NCBI GenBank assembly: GCA_002498185.1
Contig: DAGO01000027.1
Location: 1 to 20,549, forward strand
DNA: 20,549 nt
Source of the DNA: Euryarchaeota archaeon UBA10
Lineage (GTDB): Archaea > Thermoplasmatota > Poseidoniia > Poseidoniales > Poseidoniaceae
Direction: 5' to 3'
A program made the translations under genes and the position numbers. Numbering within the stretch: the first letter of the stretch is position 1; every line of letters begins with the position of its first letter. Under the pieces are notes generated by a model, which worked only from the letters and a program-made list of their open reading frames with translations, did not search any database and was not told the DNA's origin. This document shows, one piece after another, positions 1 through 8,528 of the stretch.

Positions 1-893
1 CAACTGGTCAGCGCTGTGCGCAGACCTGACATGTGAGTGCCTCCGTCTTTATTTCGAATGATATTGGTGTAACATCGTATTGATTCGCTAAATGCGTTGG
101 ACCATTGTAATGCCAAATCCACGGTAACTGTTCCTTTTTCTACGTCCTTCTCGCCTGAAATCTGAATTACATCTGAATGCAAAACTTCTCTGGCCGAATT
201 GATTTGTGAGACATACTCTGACAATCCGCCTTCATAGTGATGTACGCTAACGTGTGGTTCTTCGGAGCGAGAATCTGTAATTTCAATCTTCAATCCCGCA
301 TTCAAGAACGATGTTTCCTTCAATCTGGTATCTATTTGCTCGAAATCAAACTCGGTTATGTTAGTGAAAATACCCAAATCCGGTTTGAACACAATCAAAG
401 TCCCAGTATCGTCACAAGTGCCAATTTCATTTAGCGGACTCACAGGCACACCTGCTTCATACCTTTGATTGTAAATCGTGCCACCACGATGAATTGTGAC
501 TTCCATCCATTCTGAGACTGCGTTTACGGCAGAAACTCCTACGCCGTGCAGACCTCCGGACACCTTGTATGAGCTGTTGTCGAATTTGCCGCCAGCGTGC
601 AGCTTAGTCATGATAACCTCAGCAGCCGAAATACCGAACTCTTCGTGCTTATCGACAGGAATTCCTCTTCCGAAATCTCTTACTGAAAGTGAGCCGTCCA
701 AATTAAGACCAACTTGGACCAAGTCTGTATGGCCTGCTAAGTGTTCATCAACCGAGTTGTCGACAACTTCCCAAATACAGTGGTGTAATGCAGAACCATC
801 ATGAGGATCTCCAAGATACATTCCGGGGCGTTTTCGGACCGCCTCGAGGCCTTCCAACACTTGTATGCTCTGTGCGCTGTAGTCATCCGTCAT
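1..893 (-). CDS. gyrB: DNA gyrase subunit B (partial, 3' end outside window)
   Basis: This is the N-terminal 297 residues of DNA gyrase subunit B, the ATPase half of the type IIA topoisomerase that introduces negative supercoils. The GHKL ATPase signatures are all visible: EVVDNSVDE with catalytic Glu42 and Mg-binding Asn46, DFGRGIPVD with Asp73, and the lid GGLHGVGVSAVNAVS at 113-127. The last readable residues, GGTHMSGLRTALT, match the start of the transducer switch region of bacterial GyrB. The ATG at 893 is preceded by GAGGTG five bases upstream, which fixes the start. The protein resembles bacterial gyrase rather than archaeal topoisomerase VI; gyrase in euryarchaea is generally attributed to transfer from bacteria. 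The gene diverges from aroD. GyrA would be expected next to it, beyond the window edge, but this cannot be seen. Confidence 0.95.
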   Translation of the reverse strand, partial: MTDDYSAQSIQVLEGLEAVRKRPGMYLGDPHDGSALHHCIWEVVDNSVDEHLAGHTDLVQVGLNLDGSLSVRDFGRGIPVDKHEEFGISAAEVIMTKLHAGGKFDNSSYKVSGGLHGVGVSAVNAVSEWMEVTIHRGGTIYNQRYEAGVPVSPLNEIGTCDDTGTLIVFKPDLGIFTNITEFDFEQIDTRLKETSFLNAGLKIEITDSRSEEPHVSVHHYEGGLSEYVSQINSAREVLHSDVIQISGEKDVEKGTVTVDLALQWSNAFSESIRCYTNIIRNKDGGTHMSGLRTALTS

Positions 894-898
894 CGATA

Positions 899-904
899 CA
901 CCTC
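899..904 (-). promoter_or_regulatory. Ribosome binding site of gyrB
   Basis: Read on the minus strand this is GAGGTG, five bases ahead of the gyrB ATG. It matches the 16S rRNA 3' end and decides the start codon. Confidence 0.7.
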
Positions 905-944
905 AATTAACAAAATAAGAGTTAGGAAAAATCTTTGGAAACTA

Positions 945-952
945 CCATATTT
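945..952 (-). promoter_or_regulatory. Possible TATA element of gyrB
   Basis: The minus strand reads AAATATGG here. A transcription start about 26 bases downstream would give a leader of roughly 28 bases carrying the GAGGTG ribosome binding site, a sensible arrangement. The match to an archaeal TATA box is only moderate. Confidence 0.3.
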
Positions 953-980
953 GAGCCTTTGAATCATGTAGGTTTTTTCT

Positions 981-992
981 GTGAAATTTCAC
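981..992. repeat. Perfect 12-base palindrome GTGAAATTTCAC
   Basis: GTGAAATTTCAC is exactly self-complementary and lies in the non-coding DNA between the divergent gyrB and aroD genes, about 90 bases ahead of the gyrB start. Its form suits a dimeric regulator operator, but no second copy was noticed in this window, so the role is speculative. Confidence 0.45.
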
Positions 993-1225
993 TCATAAAA
1001 ACAAGACAAAATCCGCTTCAGTCTGGCGATTAACAGCGAGTCCTCTTTACTCATTTTTAGTGGTACCAAAGGGGGTATATGAACATACTCAATACCCTGT
1101 CCAAAAAGTGCCGATTTGGGGAAAGAAAAAGTGTGCGAATAATGTCAAAATCTGATGAAATTGCGATAATTTGGTTCGTGTTTAGAATCGCAACCGTTAA
1201 TGAAGAAGGGAAGGTCGCCGACAGC

Positions 1226-2020
1226 ATGGCTGACCCGAAAGTATGTGTTGCGCTCGATGGCACGACTGTCGAAGAAATGACTGATGAAGCTGCGCGTGCG
1301 AACCTCGCTGGCGCAGACATGGTCGAAGTCAGATTCGATAGACTATACCTTGTCAAGCCAGACCCTACTATTTCAGATGAAGAAGAAGGAGAAAAGCCAG
1401 AATTACCGCCTGAGAATGACTGGGAAACCATGAACATGGAAGATGTAGATGTCGAAGCATCAATCGCTGCACTGAAAGAAGGCCTACCACTTCCAGTTAT
1501 CTTCACAGTAAGACCTGTTTCGGAAGGAGGTTTCTTCCCAGGAGTGGAGTCAGAAAGAATCGAAATCCTGCAGAAAGCAATCGATTCGAAAGTATCCTGG
1601 GTCGACCTAGAGTTATCCATTGATGATTCGACCAGAAAGTCGCTTCAAGATGCTGCTAACGCTAACGGATGCCAAATTATTGCGTCTTCACATGACATTA
1701 ACGGCACCCCTGATGCTGAAACTATTGTAGCAATGGTCAGAGACAACCAAGATGCTGGAGACATTGTGAAATTCTGTGGAACTGCAAACAACCATGATGA
1801 TGCACTACAGATCATTGAGGCAGCAACTGAACTAACTGGAGAAGGGCTGAGTCACAGCCTAATGGCAGTTAACAGCGGTGGCGATTGGACCAGACTTCAC
1901 GCTCCAATGCTAGACCAAAGTTTGGTTTATGCAACAATGAGAAACGAATTCAAGATTTCAGACAAGGGATTGGTCAACGTACGCGACCTAAGAGACGCTT
2001 GGTCTCTTCTAGAATACTAA
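1226..2020 (+). CDS. aroD: Type I 3-dehydroquinate dehydratase
   Basis: The enzyme converts 3-dehydroquinate to 3-dehydroshikimate, step three of the shikimate pathway, through a Schiff base with an active-site lysine. The type I residues are all recognisable in the 264-residue product: Glu34 and Arg36 in MVEVRFD, Arg96 in FTVRPVSEGG, the general base His156 in IIASSHD, the Schiff-base Lys182 in DIVKFCGTAN, and Arg223 in GDWTRLHAPM. Between strands one and two (about residues 45-80) there is an acidic insertion rich in Glu, Asp and Pro, making the protein slightly longer than typical archaeal members. The frame stays open to an ATG at 1079 and another at 1142, but similarity begins at residue 4-5 after the ATG at 1226, which is therefore preferred. 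The gene overlaps the stop of the next, convergent gene by four bases. Confidence 0.9.
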   Translation: MADPKVCVALDGTTVEEMTDEAARANLAGADMVEVRFDRLYLVKPDPTISDEEEGEKPELPPENDWETMNMEDVDVEASIAALKEGLPLPVIFTVRPVSEGGFFPGVESERIEILQKAIDSKVSWVDLELSIDDSTRKSLQDAANANGCQIIASSHDINGTPDAETIVAMVRDNQDAGDIVKFCGTANNHDDALQIIEAATELTGEGLSHSLMAVNSGGDWTRLHAPMLDQSLVYATMRNEFKISDKGLVNVRDLRDAWSLLEY

Positions 2021-3003
2021 CCGGCTTGGTCTTGTTCCAAGGAAGGAACCATTCCTTCCTGTAACTGCTTATTCTCAGATGTTAGGCTTAGTCCAGAATT
2101 CATGTAACGTTTGTTCATAATTATTGGAACTACCAAAATTCCCATCATCAATCCACAACATACCAAGGAAACGGTCCAATTGGGGAGTATTGTTGACCTA
2201 GGTTCTGAAACAACGGAAACGTATGCAGCTATTGTTGTCTCAGGCTGTGCATCATAACGATGAGAATTGTTCGTATTGTCAATTACGATGTTGAAATATT
2301 GCTTTGATTCCTCACCAAACAGACCACTACTAACTTCTGGACCATCTAAAGATACTGAAAACGAAACCTGTTTCACATCTTCATATTGGTGCGAGTCTCT
2401 GAATGAATGCCAACCTACTACCGTAAAACTACGCCATTCTGGCGGTACATCACTCGTTGGGTCGTCATCATCTCTGTTCTCTTTTAGCCCCCATGCGCCA
2501 TGAGCAATATCGTAAGCTTGCGTGTATCTATCATACTGTGAGTTGGTCATCAAATAGACGTCCGCTGAAGGGTCATACGAACTATTTGTTGTCTCGATAG
2601 TCACACAAATTGTAGTTCGTCTTTCATGGTCGAGATTAACACGAAGAGTTCCAACAGCATCATTACCAATTAGCATGGTTGTTTGGAAATCTTCTCTTAA
2701 CAATCTCAGATCATTATTGGGCTCCCAAGTCATCCAAGTTTCCTCAGGCCCATCGTAATCTTCATTGATTTCGTTTTGACCTCCTTCGTCACCTTGTCTG
2801 CCTTCATCGAAAATGAAATCATAGTTGTAAACATTAGGAACCTTAGCTAGCCTTTCTACGGTTTTATTCCAACTAGGAGTTACAAAATCTCCATTGTCGC
2901 AATTTGATTCTGCAGATGCAGGTTGGACAGGAGTAATATTCGAAGGTGCAACTAATGGCAGCAAGAAAACTGTCAGGACTACAAGATTCAGCCTAAAACC
3001 CAT
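2017..3003 (-). CDS. Exported single-pass membrane protein, unknown function
   Basis: I do not recognise a named family. The 328-residue product has an N-terminal signal sequence (about residues 4-20, with an ASA-type cleavage site near 29-31), an extracellular region of about 240 residues, one transmembrane helix at about 277-297, and a short charged tail inside the cell. The outer region is rich in Asn, Asp, Ser and Thr, with several N-glycosylation-type sites (for example NSS and NNS), and alternating hydrophobic stretches that suggest a beta-sandwich fold, similar in texture to pre-peptidase C-terminal domains. It follows the large surface metalloprotease on the same strand after a 55-base gap with a striking hairpin, so the two may be co-transcribed and act together at the cell surface. 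The stop codon overlaps that of aroD. Confidence 0.7.
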   Translation of the reverse strand: MGFRLNLVVLTVFLLPLVAPSNITPVQPASAESNCDNGDFVTPSWNKTVERLAKVPNVYNYDFIFDEGRQGDEGGQNEINEDYDGPEETWMTWEPNNDLRLLREDFQTTMLIGNDAVGTLRVNLDHERRTTICVTIETTNSSYDPSADVYLMTNSQYDRYTQAYDIAHGAWGLKENRDDDDPTSDVPPEWRSFTVVGWHSFRDSHQYEDVKQVSFSVSLDGPEVSSGLFGEESKQYFNIVIDNTNNSHRYDAQPETTIAAYVSVVSEPRSTILPNWTVSLVCCGLMMGILVVPIIMNKRYMNSGLSLTSENKQLQEGMVPSLEQDQAG

Positions 3004-3007
3004 TTTA

Positions 3008-3042
3008 CACCCCCCTATGGGGGGTGGTTCTATCCTAGGGGG
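3008..3042 (-). promoter_or_regulatory. G/C-run hairpin in the leader of the exported-protein gene
   Basis: CACCCCCC at 3008-3015 and GGGGGGTG at 3019-3026 form a perfect 8-base stem with a three-base loop. On the minus strand the 3' arm, GGGGGGTG, sits four bases before the ATG at 3003 and is also the best candidate ribosome binding site, so folding would hide it. A second element, TAGGGGG at 3036-3042, is complementary to CCCCCTA at 3011-3017, giving an alternative, mutually exclusive pairing. It could also end transcription of the upstream protease gene, though no T-run follows. Confidence 0.45.
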
Positions 3043-3058
3043 TTAATCGGTTTTCCCT

Positions 3059-6000
3059 TCAGCGCCTTCTACGAAGAGGCCTTACATAGCCAGATGCACC
3101 GCTTCTGCGTTCGTCTTTCGAAAGAATACCTGGTGCAGGAGGTGGCGTATGCTGGTCCATACCGAGAACTCCACCGTATGACTGAACTTCATCGACATCA
3201 TAGGTCGCTGCAGCTTGTTCTGCTTCTTCCTCAATTTCAGTCGGACTTCTCATTACTGCCCAGCCCAAAATTAGCACTGCTACAATAAGAGCCAGAACCA
3301 AGAAAGATTCACCACTTGCATCTACCAACCATTCTTGCCAATCTTGAAGTGAGAAATCAGACAGGCTCGGATCTGCTACCTTTTCAGCCAATACTGTAAC
3401 TTCGGTATCTTTGTAGACACAAACTCCCATTCCATCGCAAACTGAAACACGGACTGACTTAATGCCAACATCTTCCCAACTTGCAGCGACTCTAATTCGA
3501 TCTGCGCCTGAAGGTGTAATCCAATCATCTCTTGCATCACCGTTTCCATCTGAGTCAAAGTCAAGGTCACTTTCCCAAAGTACAACAATGGTTGAAGAAA
3601 TCCTTTCGTCTCTGTCAGTATGTAATCCATCATTTACATCCAAGTCTCGCCAAACAACATACTCAGTTTGGTCTTCAGAGTCGGAAACATTAGCATCTAA
3701 TACGACAGATTCACCAACGTAAATTGTGTCAGGAATATCAAATTCACCAATGGTAGGGGGCTCATTCACTACAATGTGGAATGTAGCCCTAGTTACATCT
3801 CCAGTCAGATAAGAATCCCTGACTGTAAGTGATACCTTGTACGTACCCGGTCGGTCAAATGAGTGCCATGGCATAGGTTCATGCGAAATTGGAGTTGCAT
3901 CTCCGAAATCCCACGAATATTCTACAATTCCATTCCAATCAGAGTGATTTGATTCTAGTGGAACGAACCTTCCCTCGTATGTTCTATCGCCATCTCTGGT
4001 ACCTAAGGAATCGAAATAGAGCATTTGTCCCGGAGTGGTAACCACATTTCCGTCATCATCGAAAGTGTGAGAATAATCGAAAGATGCTCCCTCAGCAATA
4101 GGCGTAGAAGTGGTGACTAAATCACCATCGTACCAAATATCAAAGATTTTCACAGAAATAATCGGCTTTGGGTTTTGAATTCTTATTGACAGTGTTCTTT
4201 CCTCACTCTGCATTCCGTTCTCGTCGATTACAACGAGTGAAACTGAGTGCTCGCCAGGGGTTGAGAAGTTGTGAATCACTAGAGAATCATTTGAAGTAGT
4301 GCCATCTGAGAAAGTCCAGAGGAATTCTAAATCGCTAGAATCTCCAACCAAACCATCTGGGTCATAACTGGTTCTTCCGTTGAAAGTGTAAGGAACGTCC
4401 ACTTGCCCATCTTGGACTCTGAAATCAATAACTGGGCTACCAGCTGAACCGGAATCTCTGACTTCGAATTGAGCCACAGGCAACTGATTCAATACTTGGA
4501 CCATCACTTGAGCAATGGACTGAGCACCATCGTTATCGGTCACTGTCAGATTTACGTACTTGACTCCAGGAGTGGACCAAGCAACCATAGGATTTTGTTC
4601 AGTAGAAAGGAAGTCTACGAATAGATTGGTTCGATCTACAACTCCGCCGTCAAGGTTTACGCCTTCGGTGAAATCCCAATTCCATCCTACTAGTTCTCCA
4701 TCTACATCATCGAAAATATCTGGCAACATAGTTGCTGTGAACGTTTCTGTGATTATCGTGTCAGAGAATATTTGGCCAGGAGCCCTGTTATTTACGATAA
4801 TCTCGATTACTTTTGATGCCACATTTACTCCATCGCTAACGGTTAGAGTTAGATTGTAGACGGTGACCGCAGTTAGTCCATCTTGCCAAAGGTGGTAAGC
4901 TCGAGATACACCTTTGCCGGATTCTATGTCACCGTCACCCCAGTCCCATGTGAACTCCAAATGGCTGATTGGTACGTTATCTGTGGTTCTTTCAGCACTG
5001 AATTGTATGATTTGTCCAGTTAGTATCGAAAGATTGTCCGTTATTACTTGGCCGTTGACAGAAATAATTGGATTTGGTGCAGAATCATCTGTTACGTTAA
5101 TTGATGTTACATCTGACTCAGACCAAGTTCCTCCTTGGTCTAGAATCTTAAGTGAAACATTGTACTGACCCACATCTAGATATGGCCTAACTGGGCTCTT
5201 CAATGAGGAGGTATTACCGTCTCCAAATGTCCAAGCATAAGCTACAGGGTCGTCCAAATAAGGCAAAGTATTGTTCGCTAATGAAAGTCCCCAAGCGTCA
5301 AACCCATTTCCGACAAACAACACATTGTCCCAAGTTTGAACATCTGAAGGTTCAACGCTTGAATTTGCTACAGGCTTCATGTTATCGAGGAACTGTGCTC
5401 CTGTTTGAGTTGTGTCTATTACATCTCCTAGCATATCCGTCATTGTTAGATGGAAAGTGTGTACTTCACTAGTTTTCGCAGTATACCAGAACTTGGTGGG
5501 TACATTTACTCCGCCACCCGCTTGAACTCTAGTTTCAAGAGTATCCAAAACAACTCCAGAAGCATTCTTGACTTCCACGAGCACGTCTAAATCCTCAAAG
5601 AATGCGTTAGAAAGTACGTTGAATTCAATTTCAGCTGTATCGATATTGGAGTCACCATCTCTATCAGCCAGTACTGTTGAGTTTAGGCTCAACGTTGCTG
5701 GAGAGGTTATTCTAGCCGCCTCTACATCGATTACCGCTTCGGGATATGAACTTCCACAAGAGGTGTAGTCACAATCGCCTTGATTTGATGCGTACCATGT
5801 AATAGCCCAGATTTCATCTGTGATATTGCCGAAACCAGGCACTAGTGCAGTTCCAACCGCCCCATTGAAGTTGATATCTGAACGAGTGTATATGCCATCT
5901 GCGGATGCTCTGCTCATGATGACTCCATCCATTCCTGGGACATCTCCTGTGAATCTCATTGTAAGTGGCGCAGGTGCCGCTGATCCTGGTGTGAATTTGA

Positions 6001-7237
6001 ACACTTGAACACCCCAACCTTCGACAGAATTCCCTGTTGATGACCATGGCCCTAGCCAATCACTGTTTGAATCAGCGGGCTGTATTCTACAGAATTCACT
6101 GGAGCCACATGCCGGCGTCAAGAATAAGTTCGACATACCGTATATTCCCTGGTCACTATCAAGCGTAGCAGCGATTGTGAAGTTAGTGTAAATGTCAATG
6201 AAATCTCTACCAATTACTCCTGGAGTTGCCCCAATAGGGTTTCTTGCCAGATCCTCAATTCCTGCAGCTCCTGTGGATGAATCCTGAGCCAGTTTACGGA
6301 TTGCAGGGCCGCCTCCCAAGTGGTCTGCTAGGTAGAGTAGGAAAATGAATCCGCCGCCATAATCTGCAGTTCTCTGGTTCCACCATCGTACAGAATAGTG
6401 GCTGGCAGTAGTCCATGCGTTAACGTGCCCGTAGAGCGTGGATGAACCACCGAAACAAAGGAATGCCGCCATATCTGCTGCACCTTCGTCAATCCACAGA
6501 TTCTCATATGGATCTAGTGCATTGTGCATCAAGTGTTGTAACTCGTGGGCTAAGATTACCTTCGACCAAGTTAGAGGCGCATCATCAATATCGATGAAAA
6601 TGGCTTCTCGGGAAGCAGACATTCCTGGGGAGAAATATCCTCCAATGTTGTACGCCCCATCAATTGCATAGATGATTACTTCAATCTGGCAGTTATTATC
6701 AACATCAGGGGCCGCAATTCCTCTTCCATCGAAGTAATCTTTTCCAAAGTAAGTCATCAGAGTAGGATAGACTGTACTATCCCATGTACTTGCCCAGTTG
6801 TTCAAAACTGTAGAGGATAGAGTTCTTCCACTTTGGACCATGAAGGCTGCAGTTGATGTGGTTTTCTCGACGGTAACATCGATTGAACCACCAGATGTTG
6901 GCACCGTTGCAGTATCTCCTTCGTTGTATGGAGTACAAGCACGCCCACTGGTCATAGACTGAGGAGATGTTGCGATATCCACCCCTGGCATCCCATGATC
7001 AATCCATGTATTTTTCATCATGCGAGTTGCGCTGTAAAGCGCTTCATCACTATCAGGCAACATGTACGGATGAGAATCTGAAGGTACGAAATCATCCAAA
7101 TCCGCGAAAACTGGAGTGAATGTAAACTCCTGACTTTCCTCACTCTCAACAGACCCTGCGGAGGCCAAAGGAGACATAATTGAAACCAGGAAAATTAGCA
7201 ATAAGGTGCATGCGCGAGTAGTGCATCGTTCAGACAT
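3059..7237 (-). CDS. Large cell-surface zinc metalloprotease with PKD-like repeats
   Basis: The 1392-residue product starts with a signal peptide (MSERCTTRACTLLLIFLV, cleavage near ASA). A catalytic domain follows, with HELQH at 231-235 and the third zinc ligand Glu251 in WIDEGAAD, an HExxH-15-E layout like gluzincins of the hyicolysin (M30) type. An EF-hand-like calcium loop, DRDGDSNIDTAE, lies at 525-536. About five PKD-like domains follow (roughly 620-1157) with typical WTFGDG, WDWGDG and WDFGD strands and PGxYxVSLTV ends, then another beta domain with a second calcium-type loop at 1226-1237. A transmembrane helix at about 1311-1329 anchors it, leaving a tail ending in RRRR inside. The likely role is digestion of external protein at the cell surface. 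The start at 7237 is chosen over 7288 because GGAGGT lies seven bases upstream and the signal peptide begins there. It diverges from a second secreted peptidase-like gene. Confidence 0.88.
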   Translation of the reverse strand: MSERCTTRACTLLLIFLVSIMSPLASAGSVESEESQEFTFTPVFADLDDFVPSDSHPYMLPDSDEALYSATRMMKNTWIDHGMPGVDIATSPQSMTSGRACTPYNEGDTATVPTSGGSIDVTVEKTTSTAAFMVQSGRTLSSTVLNNWASTWDSTVYPTLMTYFGKDYFDGRGIAAPDVDNNCQIEVIIYAIDGAYNIGGYFSPGMSASREAIFIDIDDAPLTWSKVILAHELQHLMHNALDPYENLWIDEGAADMAAFLCFGGSSTLYGHVNAWTTASHYSVRWWNQRTADYGGGFIFLLYLADHLGGGPAIRKLAQDSSTGAAGIEDLARNPIGATPGVIGRDFIDIYTNFTIAATLDSDQGIYGMSNLFLTPACGSSEFCRIQPADSNSDWLGPWSSTGNSVEGWGVQVFKFTPGSAAPAPLTMRFTGDVPGMDGVIMSRASADGIYTRSDINFNGAVGTALVPGFGNITDEIWAITWYASNQGDCDYTSCGSSYPEAVIDVEAARITSPATLSLNSTVLADRDGDSNIDTAEIEFNVLSNAFFEDLDVLVEVKNASGVVLDTLETRVQAGGGVNVPTKFWYTAKTSEVHTFHLTMTDMLGDVIDTTQTGAQFLDNMKPVANSSVEPSDVQTWDNVLFVGNGFDAWGLSLANNTLPYLDDPVAYAWTFGDGNTSSLKSPVRPYLDVGQYNVSLKILDQGGTWSESDVTSINVTDDSAPNPIISVNGQVITDNLSILTGQIIQFSAERTTDNVPISHLEFTWDWGDGDIESGKGVSRAYHLWQDGLTAVTVYNLTLTVSDGVNVASKVIEIIVNNRAPGQIFSDTIITETFTATMLPDIFDDVDGELVGWNWDFTEGVNLDGGVVDRTNLFVDFLSTEQNPMVAWSTPGVKYVNLTVTDNDGAQSIAQVMVQVLNQLPVAQFEVRDSGSAGSPVIDFRVQDGQVDVPYTFNGRTSYDPDGLVGDSSDLEFLWTFSDGTTSNDSLVIHNFSTPGEHSVSLVVIDENGMQSEERTLSIRIQNPKPIISVKIFDIWYDGDLVTTSTPIAEGASFDYSHTFDDDGNVVTTPGQMLYFDSLGTRDGDRTYEGRFVPLESNHSDWNGIVEYSWDFGDATPISHEPMPWHSFDRPGTYKVSLTVRDSYLTGDVTRATFHIVVNEPPTIGEFDIPDTIYVGESVVLDANVSDSEDQTEYVVWRDLDVNDGLHTDRDERISSTIVVLWESDLDFDSDGNGDARDDWITPSGADRIRVAASWEDVGIKSVRVSVCDGMGVCVYKDTEVTVLAEKVADPSLSDFSLQDWQEWLVDASGESFLVLALIVAVLILGWAVMRSPTEIEEEAEQAAATYDVDEVQSYGGVLGMDQHTPPPAPGILSKDERRSGASGYVRPLRRRR

Positions 7238-7244
7238 TTGCGTA

Positions 7245-7250
7245 ACCTCC
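7245..7250 (-). promoter_or_regulatory. Ribosome binding site of the PKD metalloprotease
   Basis: GGAGGT on the minus strand, seven bases before the ATG at 7237. It decides against the longer frame starting at 7288. Confidence 0.75.
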
Positions 7251-7293
7251 ACAGAATGCAGTACTGCACTCCAAATCAGCGAGTTCAAATGAG

Positions 7294-7304
7294 GTATTTA
7301 ATAC
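7294..7304. promoter_or_regulatory. Near-palindromic TATA element serving two divergent genes
   Basis: GTATTTAATAC is palindromic around its central base and reads as a TATA box on both strands. On the plus strand its centre lies 27 bases before the ATG at 7326, consistent with a leaderless M28 transcript. On the minus strand a start about 27 bases away would give the metalloprotease mRNA a leader of about 34 bases with its GGAGGT site. Confidence 0.55.
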
Positions 7305-7325
7305 TCAGCGAGTGTGGCATCATCA

Positions 7326-8498
7326 ATGCGCAAGGGAATTGTTGCAGTTTTTGCCATTCTTTTCCTCATGCATTCAACCGTTTCAGTAGTAGGACAAGAT
7401 ACTGACGAGACACCTGCTAATTGCTTGTTGAATTTCGATGGAGAACTCGCAAATCAGTCTGTCCAATTCCAGACTGATTTAGGACCTAGAACGCCCGGTT
7501 CTGCAGCTAGTTCCGCTCTTCGCGATTCAATCAAGAGTAACCTTACAGGATGGCATATTACCGAGACTACGCATCATTCACACGGTATGACTCTGACAAA
7601 TCTATTTGCTACTTGGAACAAAGGTGCTGGTTCGAATGTTATTCTCGCCGCACACTATGATACGCGCCACAAGGGCGACCAAGATTGGAACGAAAGTCGA
7701 AGAGACGAGCCAATTGATGGCGCCAATGATGGTGCCAGCGGTGTCGCAGTTCTACTCGAAATGGCTCGCCTCATACCTGCCCTAAATCTGACACACGAAG
7801 TAACTCTATTCTTCACAGATGGTGAAGATCAAGGAGATAATCACTCGACTTACGTCTTAGGAGCAAAGGCCTGGGCTGACAACCTAACACAGTCTGAAGC
7901 AGACAGTATTGAATCCTTCATATTGGTTGATATGGTTGGGGATTCGTACTTGACACTGAGAAAAACGACTCCTGGAAATGAGGAATTATGGAATCGAACT
8001 GAAGACATCATCAAATACATAGATGATGTTTGTGACATAAATGATTCATCGTACTTCGATTTCGAGAGAATCGATGGGATATATGATGACCACGTGCCTG
8101 CACATGAATTAGGAATACCTGCTATCGATATAATCGATACAAGATATGGCGAAAATGCCACTTTCTTGGGAGGGCATTGGCACACTCATAATGATACAGC
8201 CGACAAAGTCAGTGCAGAATCGCTTCAAAAGGTAGGTCTGATTCTAGAGCTAGGCCTAATCAACGGGGCATGGTTAGATGTTCGTGAATCGAATATTGAA
8301 ACAGAAGAAGACATACTTGACCCATGTCTGCAGGATTCAAACGATAGGAACTCTGAATGTTCATTAGATTCGGCTGAAGAAAGCGGTACTCAAGACGCAG
8401 ACGACATGATTGTTGGAGTTTTGTTAGCACTATGTATCATACTAGTTTGGGCCAACTTGGCTTGGCTAGTTTCCGCGGATAATAGAGGGGAGGGGTGA
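7326..8498 (+). CDS. Secreted M28-family zinc peptidase or glutaminyl-cyclase-like protein
   Basis: The 390-residue product has a signal peptide (MRKGIVAVFAILFLMHSTVS), an M28 catalytic domain and a C-terminal transmembrane helix at about 361-383, so the enzyme should act outside the cell, anchored at the membrane. The metal and catalytic residues are visible: His110 in LAAHYDTR, bridging Asp135 in DGANDGASG, Glu167-Asp168 in FFTDGED, Asp202 in ILVDMVG, and His286 in HTHNDTAD. The N-terminal DLGPRTPGS and NLFATW patterns resemble glutaminyl-peptide cyclotransferases, which share the fold, so aminopeptidase and glutaminyl cyclase are both possible. A GTG at 7314 is an alternative start; the ATG at 7326 is preferred because the TATA element would place transcription start right there and no ribosome binding site is seen. 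It diverges from the surface metalloprotease. Confidence 0.87.
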   Translation: MRKGIVAVFAILFLMHSTVSVVGQDTDETPANCLLNFDGELANQSVQFQTDLGPRTPGSAASSALRDSIKSNLTGWHITETTHHSHGMTLTNLFATWNKGAGSNVILAAHYDTRHKGDQDWNESRRDEPIDGANDGASGVAVLLEMARLIPALNLTHEVTLFFTDGEDQGDNHSTYVLGAKAWADNLTQSEADSIESFILVDMVGDSYLTLRKTTPGNEELWNRTEDIIKYIDDVCDINDSSYFDFERIDGIYDDHVPAHELGIPAIDIIDTRYGENATFLGGHWHTHNDTADKVSAESLQKVGLILELGLINGAWLDVRESNIETEEDILDPCLQDSNDRNSECSLDSAEESGTQDADDMIVGVLLALCIILVWANLAWLVSADNRGEG

Positions 8499-8528
8499 AA
8501 TCCGCGCACGGCCTCGGGTTGATTATCC

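Larger units (their letters stand above)
894..1225. other. Intergenic region between gyrB and aroD
   Basis: This roughly 330-base stretch separates the divergent gyrB and aroD starts. It is AT-rich up to about 1020 and contains the palindrome at 981-992. The aroD reading frame is open back to 1079, but the predicted peptide before residue 50 of that frame has no dehydratase similarity that I can recognise, so it is treated here as non-coding. A TATA-like TTTAGAAT near 1180 could drive aroD from a start near 1207. No tRNA or other RNA gene is apparent. Confidence 0.5.

Noticed and set aside
237..804. Plus-strand open frames within the gyrB region
   Set aside because: They are antisense to clearly conserved gyrase B sequence and have no recognisable protein features.
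1079..1225. In-frame upstream extension of aroD to ATG 1079 or 1142
   Set aside because: The added residues show no dehydratase similarity, and the family N terminus begins at about 1226; a TATA-like sequence near 1180 lies inside the extension.
1057..1620. 187-residue open frame antisense to aroD
   Set aside because: It is Ser/Thr-rich and low in complexity, typical of the reverse complement of a real gene, and aroD is strongly supported on the other strand.
8474..8506. CGCGGAT/ATCCGCG inverted repeat around the M28 stop codon, as a terminator
   Set aside because: Seven pairs with a 19-base loop and no following T-run; likely chance in a GC-richer patch.
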